Positions 15,786-24,359 of a stretch of 64,000 nucleotides of DNA are shown piece after piece. This DNA is from SIAJ01 sp036266155 (GTDB lineage Bacteria > Planctomycetota > Planctomycetia > Gemmatales > Gemmataceae). Each line of letters begins with the position of its first letter. The stretch's first letter is position 1. The notes under the pieces are model-generated. The model had not been told where the DNA came from. It was given only the letters and a program-made list of their open reading frames with translations, and made no database searches. The position numbers and the translations under genes are program-made. Location: NCBI GenBank assembly GCA_036266155.1, contig DATANR010000328.1:8646-72645 (forward strand). Direction: 5' to 3'.

Positions 15786-18314
15786 ATGTTTAATTCTCGG
15801 GCTTACTTTAACTCGCGGCCGGATGGGTTTGGTGTGCTGGAGATCGTCGACGAATCCGCAGTGGATGGCCCACGTCAATTTGCCCCACTCGCACGGACCG
15901 ACCTCACCGGCGAGGTGACGGGGCCGCTGGCCTCACTGCGATTGACGCAGACATTCCGGATGACTGGTCCGACGGCCACCCCGATCGAAGTGCTCTATCG
16001 GTTTCCGCTGCCCGGCGATGCGGCCGTGATCGGCGTTCGTGTTCGATTTGGCGACGTTGTCATTCAGACCACGCTGAAGGAACGGGCGGCCGCCGAAGCC
16101 GACTATGACGAGGCCAAGGGACTTGGCCGCCAGGCGGCGCTGTTGACGCGCGAGTCACCGGATGTGTTCACGCTCGCGGTCGCCGGCATTCACGCGGGTC
16201 AAGACGTCCGTGTCGAAACTGAATATGTGCAGCTTGCCCGTGCGGAGTCCGGCGGTTGGTCACTGCGCATCCCGTTGACCACGTCGCCACGCTATGTCCG
16301 GAGCGATGAGGCCGAATCGCCGCATGCGGCCGGGCAACCGCTGGCGATCTTGCGCGATCCCGATCATCGCTTTGCCCTTGATCTGGTTGTTCGCGGCGGA
16401 GCGGTTGCCAGTTCGACACACACTCTGTCTGTCGACGGCGAACGCGTCCGGCTTCGTGATGGCGACGTTCTGCCCGACCGCGATTGCGTGCTCACTTGGA
16501 AGCCGGCGACCAGCGATCGGCCGGCGTTGACCACCTGGGTTCAACCCGATCCGGCGACCGGCCGAGCCTACTTCCTGGCGCTGTGTGCGCCGCCGGCGCG
16601 CACGGCGAGTGTTGCCGCACGCGAAGTCATCGTTCTGGTCGATCACTCCGGCTCCATGTCCGGTCCCAAATGGGAAGCGGCCGACTGGGCCGTCGAGCGC
16701 TTCCTTTCCGGCTTGACCGAGCACGACGCGTTCGCTCTGGGCGTCTTCCACACAACGACGCGCTGGCTTGCGAACAAGACCATTCCGGCGACGCGTGAGT
16801 CGGTTGCCCAGGCCGTGCATTTCCTGAAAGCCAGCAAGGACAATGGCGGCACCGAATTGGGCGTGGCCCTGGAACAGGCGCTCGATTTGCCGCGTGCGAC
16901 CGGAACACGGGCGCGCCACGTCCTCATCATCACCGATGCCGAGGTTTCGGACTCCGGTCGGCTGCTGCGGTTGGCCGATGCCGAGACTGTGCGCACCGAT
17001 CGTCGTCGCCTGAGCGTGCTGTGCATCGACGCAGCCCCGAACGCCACATTGGCGACAGAGCTGGCCGAACGCGGCGGCGGCGTGAGCCGATTCCTGACCA
17101 GCAACCCAAATGAAAACGACGTGACGACGGCGCTCGACGAGGTGCTTGCCGACTGGGCCGCTCCGGAGCACATCGGCTTGACGTTGACGATCAATCGCCC
17201 GGCGACCGAAGCCGTCGGACGATCGGTGAGCTTGCACGCTCCCGGCCCCGCGACGGCGATCGACCTCGGCGACCCGCCGGCCGGTCGGCCATTCTGGGTG
17301 GCCGGCCGAACGGCACTAGCCGGCGGTGCGCTCAAGCTCCAGCTCGGCACTCCGAGCGGTTCGCTCGCCGAATGCGTCGTTGATCCCGCCGCGGGTTCGA
17401 CGCCCGGCCTGAAGCCGTTGTTCGGCGCCGAGCGCATTCGTCGGCTTGAATACTTGATGGAGTCGTTCGTCAATGGCGACGCATTGCAAACCGAACTCGA
17501 TCGACTCGGCTACACCGTGAAATCGGAAGCGGAGTCGAAGGTCTACGCGGAGAACACACACCGCGCAGGCGCGGAGGTTGTCCGCGAGATACTGGTGCGC
17601 GAATCACTCGATTTCGGGTTGGCAAGTGCCGCGACGGCCTTTGTGGCCGTTCGCACCGAATCCGGTCAGCGAGTGAGCGAGACGCTGGTCGTGGCCAACG
17701 CGTTGCCGGACGGTTGGTCAACGCTCTCTGGAGGAGTCGGAGGGCGAGGCTCACTCGGCGCCGCAAGCATGATTTACGGGGATGTATTCGCGTGCGCCGC
17801 GCCGGCCGCGCCGCCGCAACGGATGCGCTTGATGAAAGCCAGCGCTCCCCCCGCTGCCAGTTACCGGCTCGGCGGTAGCAGTCGGTACTTCAGTGATGGC
17901 GATACGACGACGGATTTTGATTGCACCTCGGCCGCTTCGCCGGCGACGCCCGCGACGACAATTCACGTGGCCGCTGGGCAACACGCGCCGGGTGACGGGA
18001 CCGTCCTGCTCGATTCCGCGCGCGAAGCGCTGACCTCGAGTGGGCGACTCTCGTCACTATCAATCTCATCGACCGACCCGGCACTGACGGCGGACGCCAT
18101 CGGGCCGGAGTTGACGATCCTCGTGTTCATTGGCGACCTCACCAGTCCGCGCGCTTCGATCCGCTTGGCGGACGTACTTCGTCAGGGCGGTCGTCGGCCG
18201 TTGAATTTGCGCCGCGCTGCGAGCGAGGAGTTGCGGCTGGTCATTCGCGACCCGGAAGGGAAGTGGCACACCGGCATGCCGGCGGTTACCATGGTGCTGG
18301 ATTGGGAAGCATGA
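15786..18314 (+). CDS. VIT and von Willebrand factor A domain protein
   Basis: An 842-residue protein with a VIT domain (about 25-165; seen in VLYRFPLPGDAAVIGVRVRF and KERAAAEADYDEAKGLGRQA) followed by a vWA domain (about 275-460). The MIDAS metal site is intact: DHSGSMS, a Thr in NGGTELGVAL and Asp in IITDAE. The region after 500 carries LFGAERIRRLEYLMESFVNG, typical of inter-alpha-trypsin-inhibitor-like proteins, and the last 150 residues include an alpha/beta segment similar to bacterial VIT-vWA tails. No signal peptide is evident at the chosen start (AGGAG seven bases upstream). In planctomycetes these proteins are presumed to act in protein-protein interaction or surface assembly. Confidence 0.9.
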   Translation: MFNSRAYFNSRPDGFGVLEIVDESAVDGPRQFAPLARTDLTGEVTGPLASLRLTQTFRMTGPTATPIEVLYRFPLPGDAAVIGVRVRFGDVVIQTTLKERAAAEADYDEAKGLGRQAALLTRESPDVFTLAVAGIHAGQDVRVETEYVQLARAESGGWSLRIPLTTSPRYVRSDEAESPHAAGQPLAILRDPDHRFALDLVVRGGAVASSTHTLSVDGERVRLRDGDVLPDRDCVLTWKPATSDRPALTTWVQPDPATGRAYFLALCAPPARTASVAAREVIVLVDHSGSMSGPKWEAADWAVERFLSGLTEHDAFALGVFHTTTRWLANKTIPATRESVAQAVHFLKASKDNGGTELGVALEQALDLPRATGTRARHVLIITDAEVSDSGRLLRLADAETVRTDRRRLSVLCIDAAPNATLATELAERGGGVSRFLTSNPNENDVTTALDEVLADWAAPEHIGLTLTINRPATEAVGRSVSLHAPGPATAIDLGDPPAGRPFWVAGRTALAGGALKLQLGTPSGSLAECVVDPAAGSTPGLKPLFGAERIRRLEYLMESFVNGDALQTELDRLGYTVKSEAESKVYAENTHRAGAEVVREILVRESLDFGLASAATAFVAVRTESGQRVSETLVVANALPDGWSTLSGGVGGRGSLGAASMIYGDVFACAAPAAPPQRMRLMKASAPPAASYRLGGSSRYFSDGDTTTDFDCTSAASPATPATTIHVAAGQHAPGDGTVLLDSAREALTSSGRLSSLSISSTDPALTADAIGPELTILVFIGDLTSPRASIRLADVLRQGGRRPLNLRRAASEELRLVIRDPEGKWHTGMPAVTMVLDWEA

Positions 18315-18347
18315 GATTCAAAGGCAATTGAGCGGCTGGATGAGTCA

Positions 18348-18752
18348 ATGAAACGTCGACTTCGTGTCAGATGGATCGTTGGATTGGTCGCCGTCCTCGT
18401 GTTGGCGATCACCTGCTGGATTGCAAAAGTCGCTTATTCTTGGAGCAGCGGCGGCCCGCGGCATAAATTCGTGCTTGCCGAGCCGCCGCTCTTTCTCACG
18501 GACGAACTTGCGGTTGCGAAAGCGCGTGAGTCGCTGGCACTGGACGGCCTCGACCCGAACGTCTGGCATCTTTACCCGTCCGAGCGCACAACCGCACCCA
18601 ACGGACGTGCCGATCAGTTCTTGGCGCGAAACGCATCCAATCCGAATCAGGGGACGGTCCGATTTATGCGCGAGGGCAAGGGCACGGACCGCTTTGTGGG
18701 TGTTGAATTGGCGGGGAATCGCGTGACGTGTCATGGCTCATGGGGAAAGTGA
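18348..18752 (+). CDS. Single-TM hypothetical protein
   Basis: A 134-residue protein with an N-terminal basic stretch (MKRRLRVR) and one transmembrane helix or uncleaved signal (about 9-30). The remainder is extracytoplasmic with no recognised domain: LFLTDELAVAKARESLALDG, then WHLYPSERTTAPNGRADQFL. The alpha/beta character and the FVGVELAGNRVTCHG ending suggest a compact domain. It lies 33 bases after the VIT-vWA gene and may be cotranscribed. The following small frame starts 18 bases after its stop. Confidence 0.65.
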   Translation: MKRRLRVRWIVGLVAVLVLAITCWIAKVAYSWSSGGPRHKFVLAEPPLFLTDELAVAKARESLALDGLDPNVWHLYPSERTTAPNGRADQFLARNASNPNQGTVRFMREGKGTDRFVGVELAGNRVTCHGSWGK

Positions 18753-18770
18753 ACCGCACCCGAGTTTACC

Positions 18771-18938
18771 TTGAATGACGAATCAGATTATGGCGATCTA
18801 GATTCGTCCGATTCGACGAGTCGCCAAGTTCCGCTTCGGACGATTGTCATTTTGATAGGCATAATGCTAATACTTGCGTGTTGTCTGTCCGGCGTTGTCT
18901 TCGTCGCGTTTCTACCTTCCGTGGGCCCGAAGAACTGA
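18771..18938 (+). CDS. Small single-TM protein with TTG start (55 aa)
   Basis: A 55-codon frame with only a TTG available as start (18771). The product is an acidic N-terminus (NDESDYGDLDSSDSTS), a strong transmembrane helix (IVILIGIMLILACCLSGVV) and a short tail ending VGPKN. The clear separation into an acidic head and a continuous hydrophobic helix argues for a real membrane miniprotein. The start codon and weak ribosome-binding site argue for caution. It lies between the single-TM gene and an ECF sigma gene. Confidence 0.45.
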   Translation: MNDESDYGDLDSSDSTSRQVPLRTIVILIGIMLILACCLSGVVFVAFLPSVGPKN

Positions 18939-18992
18939 GACGCGCGACGGACGGAATCGCGATTTCGCATCAATGCTGGCCCACGACTTTGC

Positions 18993-19580
18993 ATGGCCGA
19001 CACGTCGCTGAGTTTGCTCGATCGACTTCAGCAGCGCTCCGACGCGGAGGCGTGGGATCGCTTTGTAGAGTTGTACACGCCGGTGTTGCGTGCGTGGTTG
19101 CGGCGCTATGACGCGCTGGCGCCCGCGGACGTCGACGACATCGTTCAAGATGTGCTCATTGCCGTGAACAAGGATCTGCCGGGCTTCCAGCATTCCGGCC
19201 GGCCCGGCGCTTTCCGGTCGTGGTTGCGGACAATCCTCGTCCATCGCTTGCAATTTTTCTGGCGCACTCGACAACGCCATCCCGCGGCCGTGGGAGGTAG
19301 TGAATTTCTCGACGTCGTGCAGCAACTCCACGACGGCGCCACGCCGACCAGTCAGTTGTGGGACTCGGAACACGATCGCCAGTTGGTGCGTCGGCTGTTG
19401 GAGTTGGTTGAAACGCAGTTCGCGCGACCGACGTGGCGGGCCTTTCAGATGCAAGTGCTCGACGGGCTGCCGGCCGAGCGCGTGGCGCTGGAGCTAAAGA
19501 TGCCGTTGCACTCGGTTTATGCCGCCAAATCACGCGTGCTCCACGCCCTTCGCGAGCGCGGCGAACAGTTTGTCCGCTGA
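18993..19580 (+). CDS. ECF-type RNA polymerase sigma factor paired with a Ser/Thr kinase
   Basis: A 195-residue sigma factor with regions 2 (FVELYTPVLRAWLRRYDA, DVDDIVQDVLIAVNKDL, FRSWLRTILVHRLQFFWR) and 4 (FQMQVLDGLPAERVALELKM, HSVYAAKSRVLHALRE). The linker lacks regions 1 and 3. The next gene, 72 bases downstream, has a zinc-finger anti-sigma-like head fused to a protein kinase. ECF groups physically linked to Ser/Thr kinases are known in planctomycetes, and here phosphorylation or the zinc-finger head probably controls sigma activity. The target promoters are unknown. Confidence 0.92.
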   Translation: MADTSLSLLDRLQQRSDAEAWDRFVELYTPVLRAWLRRYDALAPADVDDIVQDVLIAVNKDLPGFQHSGRPGAFRSWLRTILVHRLQFFWRTRQRHPAAVGGSEFLDVVQQLHDGATPTSQLWDSEHDRQLVRRLLELVETQFARPTWRAFQMQVLDGLPAERVALELKMPLHSVYAAKSRVLHALRERGEQFVR

Positions 19581-19652
19581 ATTCCCATTTTCGGTGTCAG
19601 AAAGCGCAGGGGACTGCACTTTATCCTTCGCCCACTGTCGCGAGGCCGAGCC

Positions 19653-22166
19653 GTGGCAAATATGCAAGCCGTCCATCCGGGTCCGGACCAGTTGAGCGAG
19701 TTCGCGCTTGGGAAGCTGCTCCCGGACCAGATCGACGCGATCGAAGAACACTTGTCCGGCTGCGCGCCATGCTGCGAGACGCTGCGGCAGTGCCAGCAGG
19801 ACACGTTCGTCGCGCTCGTCGGCGCGATGGGCGCTTCGCCCGACGGCCTGGGCGCGACCCTGACCCAGGCGCCGGGCACGACGCCGACGGTGGGTGGTCC
19901 GCGAGCGTTTGAAGTTCCGATCGAACTGACCAACCATCCGCGCTATCGCGTCCTCGAATTGCTCGGCTCCGGCGGGATGGGCGCGGTCTATCGCGGCGAG
20001 CATCGCTTGATGCAGCGGTCGGTTGCCTTGAAGATCATCAATCCGAGACTGGTGGCGAGCGAGGCCTCGGTCGATCGGTTTCGTCGCGAAATCCAAGCGG
20101 CGGCACGCTTGCAACACGCCAACATCGTGGCCGCGTTCGATGCCGAGCAGGCGGGCGACGTTCACTTCTTCGTTATGGAGTACGTCGCGGGAAAAGACTT
20201 GCAGCGCGTCCTCGACGAGCGTGGCCCGCTGCCGATCACCGAAGCGTGTGCCTATGTCCGTCAGGCCGCGCTCGGCCTGCAACATGCGCACGAAAACGGC
20301 ATGGTTCACCGCGACATCAAGCCGCACAACCTCGTTGTTGTTGCCGGTCGCGGTGACGCGATGACAGGTGCCCAGGTCAAGATCCTCGACTTTGGGCTGG
20401 CGTCATTGACGAATGCCGAGGGTCTCACGGCCGAAATCGAGACCGCGAACGAAGCCGATTCGAGTTTGACACACGTCGGCGCGCTGATGGGCACGCCGGA
20501 CTACATGGCCCCGGAGCAAGCGCGCGATGCGCACGCCGCCGACATTCGGGCGGACATCTACAGCCTCGGCTGCACGCTGTACACGTTGCTGACGGGCGCG
20601 GTTCCATTCCCGGGAGGCACGGCGATGGACAAGATCAAGGCGCATGCGGAACAGTCGCCGCGACCAATCGTGGAAATGCGCAAGGATATTCCGCCCGACC
20701 TGGCGCGCGTCCTCGACCGCATGTTGGCGAAAGATCCGGCGCGACGCTTTCAGACGCCGGCCGACGTCGCGGCGGCATTGGCCCCCTTCATTTCGGACGT
20801 GGCCGCATCGAACCGCCGACGCGCTCGCCGACGGCTCGTGGCGCTGGCATTCGCGACTGCGGCCGTCATTCTGCTGAGCATCGTTCACATTGCGACCGAC
20901 AAGGGCCAGTTGAAGGTCGAATCGAAAGTCGATGACGTGCAAATTGTCGTTTCCAAAGACGGCAAGGAAGTCGAAGTCATCGACCTGACCAGCGGCACGG
21001 CCGTCAAACGCTTGCCTTCGGGCGAATACTCGGTCCGCCTAAAGGGCGAACGGTCTGATGTCATCCTGAATCGCGATGGTTTCACGATCGCACGCGGCAA
21101 GGAAGAAGTCGTTCGCGTCGAGGAGGTTGTCAAGGCACCCGTGGCCCAGGCAGCCAAGCCGCGGCGACAATTGACGCCGACGGACAAGATCACGCCGGCC
21201 CATCGCAAGGCGATCGACAAGGGCCTGGAATATCTGGTGAAGTCGCAGTCCAGCATCGGCTTCTGGGAAGCGGTCGGCGGGCAGTATCGTGTGCCGATGA
21301 CCGCCCTCTCCGGCATGGCGCTCCTGATGGACGGCAGCACGATCGATTCCGGTCCGTACGCCGAGTCGATCCGTAAGGCCGTCGATTGGTTAATGGCACA
21401 GAGCCGGGCCGGCGGACTGCTGGTCGGCGCCGACGACTCGCATTACTTCTTCGGTCACGGCTATGCGATGATGTTCCTCGCGACCGTCTACAGCCAACTG
21501 GAGGAAGGCGAACGGCGCGCCACGTTGCACAAACTGTTGACCAAGGCCGTCGAGTTCACGGCCAGCGGCACGACCTCGCGCGGCGGCTGGGGCTATGTCT
21601 TGGCGAAGGACGGGGGCGACTTCGACGAAAGCGCCACCACGATCGTGCAATTGCAGGCGCTGCGCGCGGCACGCAATGCGGGCATCGCCGTCCCGCGAGG
21701 ATTGTTAGATGCCAGCTTCCTGCGCAAGTGCACCGGCCCGAACGGCGGCGTCGTTTACAGCATCACCTACGCTGATCGAAGCGAGCGACCACCGTTGACG
21801 GCGGCGGCCCTGAGCGCGAGCGAGTTCGATTCCGACCTCGCCAAGAAGTGGTGGAAAGCCTGTCAGAAAGAGTTGCCGTTGTCCAATCGCAAGAGGCTCG
21901 GCCACGACGAATTCACGCATTACTACTATGCCCAAGCCATCTATCAGCTCGGAGAAAATGGTTTCGTGCGGCTATTCCCCGAGTCGAAACCGGACGAGCG
22001 GCTGACGTGGTCGAAGTATAAAGACGCGATGTTTGATGGCATGATCGCGCAACAAGGGCCCGACGGGGGTTGGAACGGGCCACTGCTCGGCAAGGCGTAC
22101 GGTACCGCCTGCTATTTGACGATCCTCCAGCTCGACAATGCGGCGGTGCCGATTTATCAACGATAA
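19653..22166 (+). CDS. Zinc-finger / Ser-Thr protein kinase / alpha-toroid membrane protein
   Basis: An 837-residue multi-domain protein. Residues 1-50 contain HLSGCAPCC, the H-x3-C-x2-C motif of anti-sigma zinc-finger domains. Residues about 90-390 are a Hanks-type kinase: glycine loop LGSGGMGAVYRG, catalytic loop VHRDIKPHN, DFG in ILDFGLA, and activation end GTPDYMAPEQA, all intact. A transmembrane helix is near residue 395 (LVALAFATAAVILLSIVHIA). After a short PEGA-like beta unit, residues about 505-837 form an alpha/alpha-toroid of the prenyltransferase/squalene-cyclase type, with QW-like repeats QSSIGFW and QQGPDGGW. The toroid should be extracytoplasmic and act as sensor or ligand binder. 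GTG 19653 follows GAGG; ATG 19662 is an alternative start. Confidence 0.9.
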   Translation: MANMQAVHPGPDQLSEFALGKLLPDQIDAIEEHLSGCAPCCETLRQCQQDTFVALVGAMGASPDGLGATLTQAPGTTPTVGGPRAFEVPIELTNHPRYRVLELLGSGGMGAVYRGEHRLMQRSVALKIINPRLVASEASVDRFRREIQAAARLQHANIVAAFDAEQAGDVHFFVMEYVAGKDLQRVLDERGPLPITEACAYVRQAALGLQHAHENGMVHRDIKPHNLVVVAGRGDAMTGAQVKILDFGLASLTNAEGLTAEIETANEADSSLTHVGALMGTPDYMAPEQARDAHAADIRADIYSLGCTLYTLLTGAVPFPGGTAMDKIKAHAEQSPRPIVEMRKDIPPDLARVLDRMLAKDPARRFQTPADVAAALAPFISDVAASNRRRARRRLVALAFATAAVILLSIVHIATDKGQLKVESKVDDVQIVVSKDGKEVEVIDLTSGTAVKRLPSGEYSVRLKGERSDVILNRDGFTIARGKEEVVRVEEVVKAPVAQAAKPRRQLTPTDKITPAHRKAIDKGLEYLVKSQSSIGFWEAVGGQYRVPMTALSGMALLMDGSTIDSGPYAESIRKAVDWLMAQSRAGGLLVGADDSHYFFGHGYAMMFLATVYSQLEEGERRATLHKLLTKAVEFTASGTTSRGGWGYVLAKDGGDFDESATTIVQLQALRAARNAGIAVPRGLLDASFLRKCTGPNGGVVYSITYADRSERPPLTAAALSASEFDSDLAKKWWKACQKELPLSNRKRLGHDEFTHYYYAQAIYQLGENGFVRLFPESKPDERLTWSKYKDAMFDGMIAQQGPDGGWNGPLLGKAYGTACYLTILQLDNAAVPIYQR

Positions 22167-22468
22167 GGAGGCGTTCTCGATGATTCGGCCGCGCTGATCA
22201 CGATTGCCGATTCATCAAGCCGGCTGCGATCAATTTCTTACGAACGAGCAAGCGCAACGGAGCGTTGATTTTCAGGACGCGAATTGTTGTCCGGCCGATT
22301 GCCGTCCGTCCACGCAGACTGCGGATGAATGATCCGTTCCCAAATGTCGGCTTCAGTGACGGTAGCGGCAACGGGCACGGCTGATTCCTACGAGACGTTG
22401 GCACGTTGCGTTATTCTACCAACCTCGCCACCCTGCAAAAGGGCTTGTCATTTCGATGAAGCGGTCGA
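22167..22468. other. Intergenic stretch between convergent genes
   Basis: About 300 bases between the stops of the kinase gene and the leftward HEAT-like gene. A 68-codon leftward frame (22198-22404) has no ribosome-binding site, domain or signal and is not called. No strong terminator hairpin or REP element was found. Confidence 0.5.
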
Positions 22469-23536
22469 CTACTTCCGCACGGACAACAGTTCGCGGATTT
22501 CCTTCCGGATGGTCGCCCGCTTCTTTGCCTCGTCGGCCGGCACCGGGTCGTCCTTCGTCTTCTCAAGCGATTCGATGATCTGCTGGCACGCCTTGCTGAA
22601 ATCCTTGTCCTTCGACCCGGCCGCAGTTCGCAGGGCCGGCAGCAAGGGCTTGGCGGCCGCGCCCAGCCGATACGCTCCCCAGACCGCTCCGTACGCCGCG
22701 TGCGATTCCCATTCCGACTCGGTCTTCAACATCTTCTCCAACTCCGGCAACACTTCCTCCGCCGGCACTCCGCACTCCGCGAGATCGGTTGCTCCATGGC
22801 CGCGGACGGTGGGGGATTTGTCGGCGAGCTTCGTCCGAGCTCGGGCCAGCAGGTCGTCGGGACCGACGAACGTCACGCCCGCCGGGAGTTCCAGCACATC
22901 AACCCGAATGTCCTTGCTCACGTCGGCCAGCAGCTTCTCCAATCGATCGTGGGCCTCGGGCGTGATCTTGCTCTTGAGCGCCTCGCGGAAGAGCGCCGCC
23001 GCCGGCGTCCCGAGTGCCGCCAACTCCTTGGTCGCCTGCTCGCGGACCTTGAAGTTATCATTGCCGAGGTCCGCAATCCACTTCCGAGCGGCCGCCGGGT
23101 CGGCCAGAACGGGCGGTCCGACGTTCGGGATGTACACCGTCATGGTCGCGAGCCCCGTAGCCTTCACTCGCCGGTTCGGACGATCGCCGGAGATGCGCAT
23201 CGTCCAGTCGTAGGGGTAAGATTCCTTGCCGAGATCGAACGGCGTGGCCGCGAACGGCACGAGGATGACTTCATGTTTGCCTGCCTTGATGGCCGCGAAC
23301 TTGCGCAGCGCGTCATTGAGCGCCTTCGGCCCGCCGTGAAAATAGACCTCGTAATCTCCGTCCGACGGCCCCGCGGACAGCACCGTCCGTTCGGGCACAT
23401 TGAACGCGGCAAGGACCTCTTTCTCGAACCCGTCCGGCCCCAACGGCGCGTTGCCGATCATGATCTCGCGCAAAGCAAACGCCGGCGTGGCGGCAAGCAG
23501 ACTGGCGACGAGAGCGACAAGAATGACGCGGCGCAT
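22469..23536 (-). CDS. Secreted HEAT-like repeat protein
   Basis: A 355-residue protein with a signal peptide (MRRVILVALVASLLAATPAF). Residues 20-130 form a beta-rich domain of unknown type (REIMIGNAPLGPDGFEKEV, YEVYFHGGPKALNDALRKF). From about 135 the sequence consists of HEAT/armadillo-like helix pairs (ARKWIADLGNDNFKVREQAT, ELAALGTPAAALFREAL, LARARTKLADKSPTVRGHGA, and so on), a repeat type used for protein binding and very common in planctomycete secreted proteins. The start at 23536 was chosen because GGGGA lies just upstream and the signal peptide then begins at residue 1; the frame extends to 23566. Its ligand is unknown. Confidence 0.7.
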   Translation of the reverse strand: MRRVILVALVASLLAATPAFALREIMIGNAPLGPDGFEKEVLAAFNVPERTVLSAGPSDGDYEVYFHGGPKALNDALRKFAAIKAGKHEVILVPFAATPFDLGKESYPYDWTMRISGDRPNRRVKATGLATMTVYIPNVGPPVLADPAAARKWIADLGNDNFKVREQATKELAALGTPAAALFREALKSKITPEAHDRLEKLLADVSKDIRVDVLELPAGVTFVGPDDLLARARTKLADKSPTVRGHGATDLAECGVPAEEVLPELEKMLKTESEWESHAAYGAVWGAYRLGAAAKPLLPALRTAAGSKDKDFSKACQQIIESLEKTKDDPVPADEAKKRATIRKEIRELLSVRK

Positions 23537-23621
23537 GCGATCCCCGCAAAAGGAGGCGATGCTCATTAGACGAGCGAGGCGGGGAAGTGACTACTGGGCG
23601 GGGTATGCGGGACCTTGCATC

Positions 23622-23669
23622 CTTCTCGCGGAGCGAGAAGGCTACGTAGCCATCTCGCTCCGCGAGATG
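23622..23669. repeat. Head-to-head REP pair, family B
   Basis: An inverted unit (23622-23645, ending GGCTAC) directly abuts a forward unit (23646-23669, beginning GTAGCC). Both contain the TCTCGCTCCGCGAGA-type core. This arrangement is opposite to the doublets at 8912 and 29244, in which the GTAG ends point outward. It lies in the 5' leader region of the gene starting at 23744. Confidence 0.75.
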
Positions 23670-23743
23670 ACTGCAAGGGCGCCATTCGGCGAATTGTGAT
23701 CTACATTTCCAAATCACCGCCGAACATCCTGGAAAGTCTTGCT

Positions 23744-24337
23744 ATGAAGCGCTCCATCGCTTTGCTCACGACCTTTGTCGTCTTAACTTGTGGGCCGGTC
23801 GCCTGTGCGTTTAACCCTTACGATCCGGGCGCGAAAAAATTGATGCCGAAGGATCAGCTTGCGATCTTCGAAAAGATGGAGGCGCTCGCCGACCAGGACT
23901 GGAGTTTGTCGTCTCGCATCAAGGAGGCCAAGCAGCGTCAGGAAGAGAAAGAGAGAATCGGAACCCAAGCGCGGGAACTGCATGAGCTGATGATAACGAA
24001 GCTGAAAACGGAAGGTCTAAAAGACTGGATCGGCACGTGCGACATCCTCATGCCGGACAATGCCGTCGTCTTCGATTCCTGGCAGGCAATCCGCACCAGT
24101 TTGCAAACAAGCAAGAAAGCGACCGGCAAGGTCCCCGACGCCCTGAATGCAGTCAAGCTCAAAGAGATCATCCGGTTCTCGACCAAGCCGGATGCAAGCT
24201 ATGCGATGCCGAAGGATCGCACCAAGAACCTGTACGGGATTGACCTGATCATCAAACTCGACACGATCACAGCCGTCGAAAAAGTGGGCACGCGGCCCGA
24301 CCCCGTTCCCAAGACGCCGGCGCCAAAGAAGAAGTGA
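23744..24337 (+). CDS. Secreted hypothetical protein
   Basis: A 197-residue protein with a signal peptide (MKRSIALLTTFVVLTCGPVACAF). The mature part is helical near its start (AIFEKMEALADQDWSLSSRI, KEAKQRQEEKERIGTQAREL), then beta-rich (WIGTCDILMPDNAVVFDSW, LYGIDLIIKLDTITAVEKVG) and ends in a Lys/Pro tail. I do not recognise a family. ATG 23744 has GGAAAG seven bases upstream. It is divergent from the HEAT-like gene, with a REP pair in the shared intergenic region. Confidence 0.65.
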   Translation: MKRSIALLTTFVVLTCGPVACAFNPYDPGAKKLMPKDQLAIFEKMEALADQDWSLSSRIKEAKQRQEEKERIGTQARELHELMITKLKTEGLKDWIGTCDILMPDNAVVFDSWQAIRTSLQTSKKATGKVPDALNAVKLKEIIRFSTKPDASYAMPKDRTKNLYGIDLIIKLDTITAVEKVGTRPDPVPKTPAPKKK

Positions 24338-24359
24338 TCGAGGCGTCTCGAATTGTTCC

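Noticed and set aside
15491..15787. 98-codon leftward frame between the 59-aa gene and the VIT-vWA gene
   Set aside because: It has no domain or good start, and occupies the leader region of the rightward VIT-vWA gene.
22198..22404. 68-codon leftward frame between the kinase and the HEAT-like gene
   Set aside because: No ribosome-binding site, no recognisable domain, and atypical composition.
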